Source of the DNA: Calycina herbarum
Lineage: Eukaryota > Ascomycota > Leotiomycetes > Helotiales > Pezizellaceae
DNA length: 64,000 nt
Reading direction: 5' to 3'
Assembly (NCBI GenBank): GCA_001414485.1
Contig: LLEY01000216.1
Location: 1 to 64,000 of the forward strand
The notes under the pieces are model-generated. The model was not told the DNA's origin. It searched no databases and saw only the letters and a program-made list of their open reading frames with translations. How positions within the stretch are numbered: the stretch's first letter is position 1; every line of letters starts with the position of its first letter. This document shows, piece after piece, positions 60,152-64,000 of the stretch. The position numbers were made by a program, and so were the translations under genes.

Positions 60152-62179
60152 TCATCTGAATTCGTTCATGAACTTCTCGTGGAATTTGGTGATTCGACCA
60201 ACCCACTCGGTGCCTGGTGCTAAGAAGGTGGTTCTGAAGTGAAGAGTGTTCTCCTTCTGGCCAAACCCTGCACCTGCGACAACACAGACTCCTGTTGCGT
60301 CAAGTAGATGGAAGGCATAGAACTCATCGGGGGATCGGCCCTCCTTCTTTGCAGCTTCAACTGCTTTCTCTGGGAGATTGATGGTTGGGAAGAGGTACAT
60401 GGAACCCTATGATAGTCAGTAAAGCTGCGTGATTTGCTGAAAATATGCCCTTACCTGTGGTTTTCCGCATTCGACGCCTTCCATCTTCTGGAAAGCATCG
60501 TATAAAGCAGTTGCTCTCTTTTGCAAGCCAGCAAAGATACCATCATATTCTTGCTTGTAGAGTTCGTAACTTGGCTCCCCGGACTTTGGTGGGTTGACCA
60601 TCAATTCAACCAAGCATTGCCCAATGACTGGGGCACACAAACTAATGGAAACAAATTTGTAGATTTGCTCCTGGACCTCTGGGTCGAAACCACAGAGCTC
60701 AAAGTATCCTCCGCGGTGACCACACTCTCCAACCATACCCTTGGAAATACTGTGTAGAGAAGCAAGCTCAACATACTTGTATTTCTCAGCATCAGCCTTC
60801 TGCAGGGTTCGCAAGACGCTCTTGAAACTGTGGAATTTTCCAACAAATACATTGGTCTGGTAGACTTCATCGGCCATGACAACAAGCTTCTTCTCGGCAG
60901 CAAAAGCGATGACTGCCTTGATATCATCTTCCGACAGACTTGCGCCAGTAGGGTTTCCAGGGTTGATTATGACAATAGCCCGAACATCAGTGCCTTCTCC
61001 AATTGCCTTTTCGTATGCTCCCTTGATAGCCTCAAGATCTGTACCCCAGTTCTTCGCTTCGTCGAGGTAGTATGGAACGCATCGTGCATCTAGTACGGAG
61101 AGGGAGGCGGTGTAAAGGGGATATTGTGGAATTGGGACAAGAACACCAGTGTGAGGTTGGGCACAAATGACGTGTAGTAGGGTATTGACTCCGGATGAAG
61201 CTCCTCCAGAGAGATAGATGTCTTTGGCTTCGGCCGGGAAACCATCTCGTTCTACGAAAAGAGAAAGGGGTCAGCATGATTCATTGTGCCCTCGGGATTT
61301 CGAGCATACCCTCAATAAACCGCGCAACACTATCCTTGATTCCAGTTGCACCCGCACTAGCACTGTAGGCACCGACAGAACCAACTGTCTTCAGAAGCCA
61401 TTTTGCCCGAGCAATAACGTCGCTCTTGTATCCAAGTTGGTTCAACAAAATGTCCTCCTTCTCCAACAGTGGTGGGTATTCCAACAAGCTCAAGACTTGT
61501 CTGAAAAATGTGATTGGCTTCTGGTCGAGTTGTTGTGGGTTTCCAATGTTGGCAGAAATGACCTGGGCGAAAGGAAGATCGGTATCGCCCTTTGCCAGCT
61601 TGGCTCTGTACTCCTCGGATCGAACAGCGAGTTCTCCTCTCACAGCATATTTTGCCTCCTTAACGTGGGGGTTGATGTTGTTGATGTTCAAGCTGCGAAG
61701 ACCAGCGGTAGACGACATGGTTCGATGTGATGTATGTAGGTAGGGCCCGGGGGTATTTGATGTTCGAGAGTGAAATAACTGGGGAGGGCTACCTGTGTTA
61801 TAGAATTAGGAGGGGAACCAAAATGTGGCCACGATGAGGGGTATATTTGTATATTTGAAGAAAATGGCAGTAGCAACACTTTGCATCGCATGACCCCACC
61901 AAGGTACAGGTACAAGCATTTACAGGAAAAGTGTGGTCCGTATCTGGCCGATAACGGTGCAGCGTCCTCGCGCCCAGGAGAACCTTTTCAATTGATTTCA
62001 GCGGGAAAAAAGAGAAGAAAATCCCACATACCTGAAGATTTGGCTGGCCATGGCTGAGAAAAAGAAAGATTTCGGGCGGGTGCGAGGGAGCGGGTGGTAT
62101 GGCGAGGGATTTTACAAAGTTCCGCCCGCGCGGATCGTGATAAGGATAATGACGCATGGAGGGGGGTGATGGGGGCCAT
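60152..62179 (-). CDS. Alanine aminotransferase (PLP), with probable mitochondrial leader
   Basis: Converts alanine and 2-oxoglutarate to pyruvate and glutamate. Exons 62179-62032, 61792-61310, 61251-60455 and 60406-60152 give 560 residues. From an internal ATG at 61718 the protein would have 486 residues and be a complete enzyme. Class I aminotransferase motifs are SASAGATGIKDSVARFI, SGGASSGVNTLLHVI, INPGNPTGASLS, MADEVYQ and the PLP Lys in SLHSISKGMVGECGHRGGY. The extra 74 residues start MAPITPLHASLSLSRSAR and are rich in Ser and Arg with almost no acids, typical of a matrix-targeting leader. They join by a 239-bp intron with donor GTATGT and acceptor ACAG that keeps frame straight into MSSTAGLRSL. 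Use of both starts could give mitochondrial and cytosolic forms. Confidence 0.85.
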
Positions 62180-64000
62180 TGCTAACTGGCTCGCCGCCGT
62201 TGGTAGAGGCAAGGCAAGCCTAAGGAGGAGGCCTGGACAGGCTAGAATTAGTGGGTAGTGGTGGCACTGGGGAAGTCGAAGAGCCTATCGCAAGGGTTGC
62301 TGCTTCCGCGCTACAGTATCAGTACAATACCTGACCTGAATACCTTCAATTATCGCACAGCTTGATCCAGCTTCCTTTCGATAAGGAGAATGCGACTTTC
62401 TGGCGGTTCGACAGGCGATCTGATCAAATGCCAATTGATCAGCGCGGGTCCTGATGTTGGAGATGAAGGAGGTGTCGATGTTGTTGAGATGATGAGGAGA
62501 AATTGTTGAAGAGGCGCATCTCGGGGAGCTCTCCTTAAACCCGCCGACATTGCATCTGACCGCCTCCATTTCTTGGGGATAGACCGATTATCGGCCCCAC
62601 GCATAATTTCTATGTACTCTCACTGTTGCGATAAATAGACATAATTTCTTGTGCACTATTATTAACTGTTATAAGATTGAGAGTTTGGGCAATTCCCTAC
62701 CTTCAAACGCAAGAATCTTGACCCTTGCAAATGACATGTATCAATAACTTTATTGCTTAACAACTCCATGCCAGGAGAGAGAGAAGAAAGTGGCAGATTT
62801 GTTTGCTTGACTTCGCCGAGTCCTTCAAGAATGCAGTTCTCTCAACTCAAAACTTCATTTTTTGAATTCGAACTGGCTTGGCTCACTGATTAGAGTGCCA
62901 AAAGAGCTGCATCAAGCTTTCGACTTACACTTTCGACTCTCCTCCACGACTCTTCTCCACTATTCTTCCTAACGCGACCATGTTGGCAACGTTTCAATCG
63001 AGCCACCTCTTTACAACGAACAGCTTCACCAAACCAAAAACGCATTTGGTTGGACCCTAACCATACCAACTTTCAAAGTCGAATCGACTACAATTTCAGT
63101 TTCGACAGTAACCTCATACTATGAAATAAAAGCGACCTGACCCTGTCATTGTGCAAAACGTTTCCTCAAAACCAAAATTTAATGTTCTTCGTCGAGCATT
63201 GTCAAATGCTAATTCGTGCCAGGATATCGTGACTTTCAATCAGTTGTATCGACTCATAGAGGTGCTCGATGTATGCGAGTTTCTTTCCCGTGTCTCGTGC
63301 TTTCTGTTTAAGTAAACATTGAGAAAGACAAGAAAAACTCTGCGATATTTTGAGTCTTTTGACTGGGGTGTCTTTTCGGATTGGTTGGGGTTCGAGTCGA
63401 ATGAGCGAGTGACTTGCTAACCACGGAAGACAAATTAGTGTGAAGGATAGCCTCCCTTTCGGATGAAGATTTACTCACATCCATGTTCTCGAAGACAGAA
63501 TTTTGTCGCGATTTATATATTTCCTCTTAAAGGTTTTGTTATACGTTAGAGAGAGAAAAAGCTGCCGTTGGTGAGCTAAGTGGAGTCTAGAGTCTAGACT
63601 CAAGTATCGTGGTGCTTCTCGAGTTCGAAGTAAGGACACTCTTGGCAAAGTATTCCGCAGAAGACATTTCAAAGTACGTCCTTATCAAGTATTGTCGAGG
63701 TTTAGGAACCAAAGAGTTTTCAGTGTTCATGGAGTGTTTGATGAATTGCGAGCGAGATGACTTTTCGAATCAAAGTGAAGAATACAACAAATTTACCTTC
63801 TAATTAAGAGGAGAAAGAATACGACCCCTTACTGATACTACACAAGTGTAGCTAGGTCTAGGACTTTAAATTCTGAAGTGGAACCCTGCAAACATCCACT
63901 GTGGTACTTGGCGAACAACTTCACCAATCCAAACCTAAGATAGGACGGGGAGAGGGCCTTGAATCAGGATCAAGACAAGCAGAACACCCAATACCAACTT
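62180..64000. other. 1.8-kb terminal region without a supported gene
   Basis: Upstream of the aminotransferase. A minus-strand frame at 62604-62350 (84 codons) has moderately protein-like composition but no recognised domain, so I leave it uncalled. From 62.6 kb on the sequence is rich in TCGA-containing words and AT, with only short frames. Confidence 0.45.

Noticed and set aside
62350..62604. 84-codon frame (-) upstream of the aminotransferase
   Set aside because: No recognised domain and an overlapping frame of similar length; evidence too thin.

Overview
This is a window of nuclear DNA from a filamentous ascomycete. The genes are split by many short introns (mostly 46-70 bp) with GTRNGT donors, CTRAC-like branch sites and YAG acceptors. 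There are no operons, and intergenic spacers run from a few hundred bases to several kilobases. The gene set (a group III HAMP-repeat histidine kinase, an RGS-LOV photoreceptor, S28 peptidase, F-box/EXR-type proteins, a NIS1-like secreted protein) fits Leotiomycetes, probably close to Sclerotiniaceae. The species cannot be fixed from sequence alone.

Layout. 0.6-5.1 kb (-): seven-exon group III hybrid histidine kinase (os-1/BOS1 type). 8.7-12.9 kb (-): Munc13-like MUN/C2 protein. 14.2-17.3 kb (+): F-box protein with an acidic tail. 17.9-18.9 kb (+): small EXR-like protein. 19.6-21.4 kb (-): secreted S28 serine carboxypeptidase. 22.6-22.9 kb (-): a 79-residue two-exon gene that is easily missed. 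23-28 kb: gene-poor AT-rich DNA with decayed repeats and an intron-containing tRNA-Asn. 28.2-30.3 kb (-): membrane-anchored histidine acid phosphatase. 31.1-32.5 kb (+): zinc alcohol dehydrogenase. 32.9-34.4 kb (-): SWIM-type zinc-finger protein. 36.5-38.7 kb (-): ten-exon zinc alcohol dehydrogenase. 39.8-41.4 kb (+): FMN-dependent alpha-hydroxy-acid oxidoreductase. 41.6-42.1 kb (-): NIS1-like secreted protein. 43.2-44.1 kb (-): EXR-like protein. 44.9-46.3 kb (+): RBR ubiquitin ligase. 47.0-47.7 kb (-): secreted three-module Cys-rich protein with an in-frame stop. 48.2-49.7 kb (-): MYND/MSS51-like protein, with a decayed copy of its 5' end just upstream. 50-53 kb: AT-rich DNA holding a 472-bp TA-flanked inverted-repeat element. 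53.1-54.8 kb (-): berberine-bridge-type flavin oxidase. 55.6-57.9 kb (-): RGS-LOV photoreceptor. 60.2-62.2 kb (-): alanine aminotransferase with a probable mitochondrial leader.

How the genes relate. Most are unrelated neighbours. Two are sensory: the histidine kinase (osmotic stress and fungicide sensing) and the RGS-LOV protein (blue light to G-protein signalling). Two alcohol dehydrogenases and a lactate-type flavin oxidoreductase lie within 10.3 kb and could handle related small alcohols or hydroxy acids, but nothing shows a pathway. Several secreted proteins (peptidase, NIS1-like, Cys-rich, BBE oxidase) suit a plant-associated lifestyle. I found no CRISPR array, no rRNA, no intact transposase and no convincing new multi-gene system. 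The best leads are the RGS-LOV protein, the small gene at 22.6 kb, the inverted-repeat element, the MYND relic, the interrupted Cys-rich gene and the long-leader aminotransferase.
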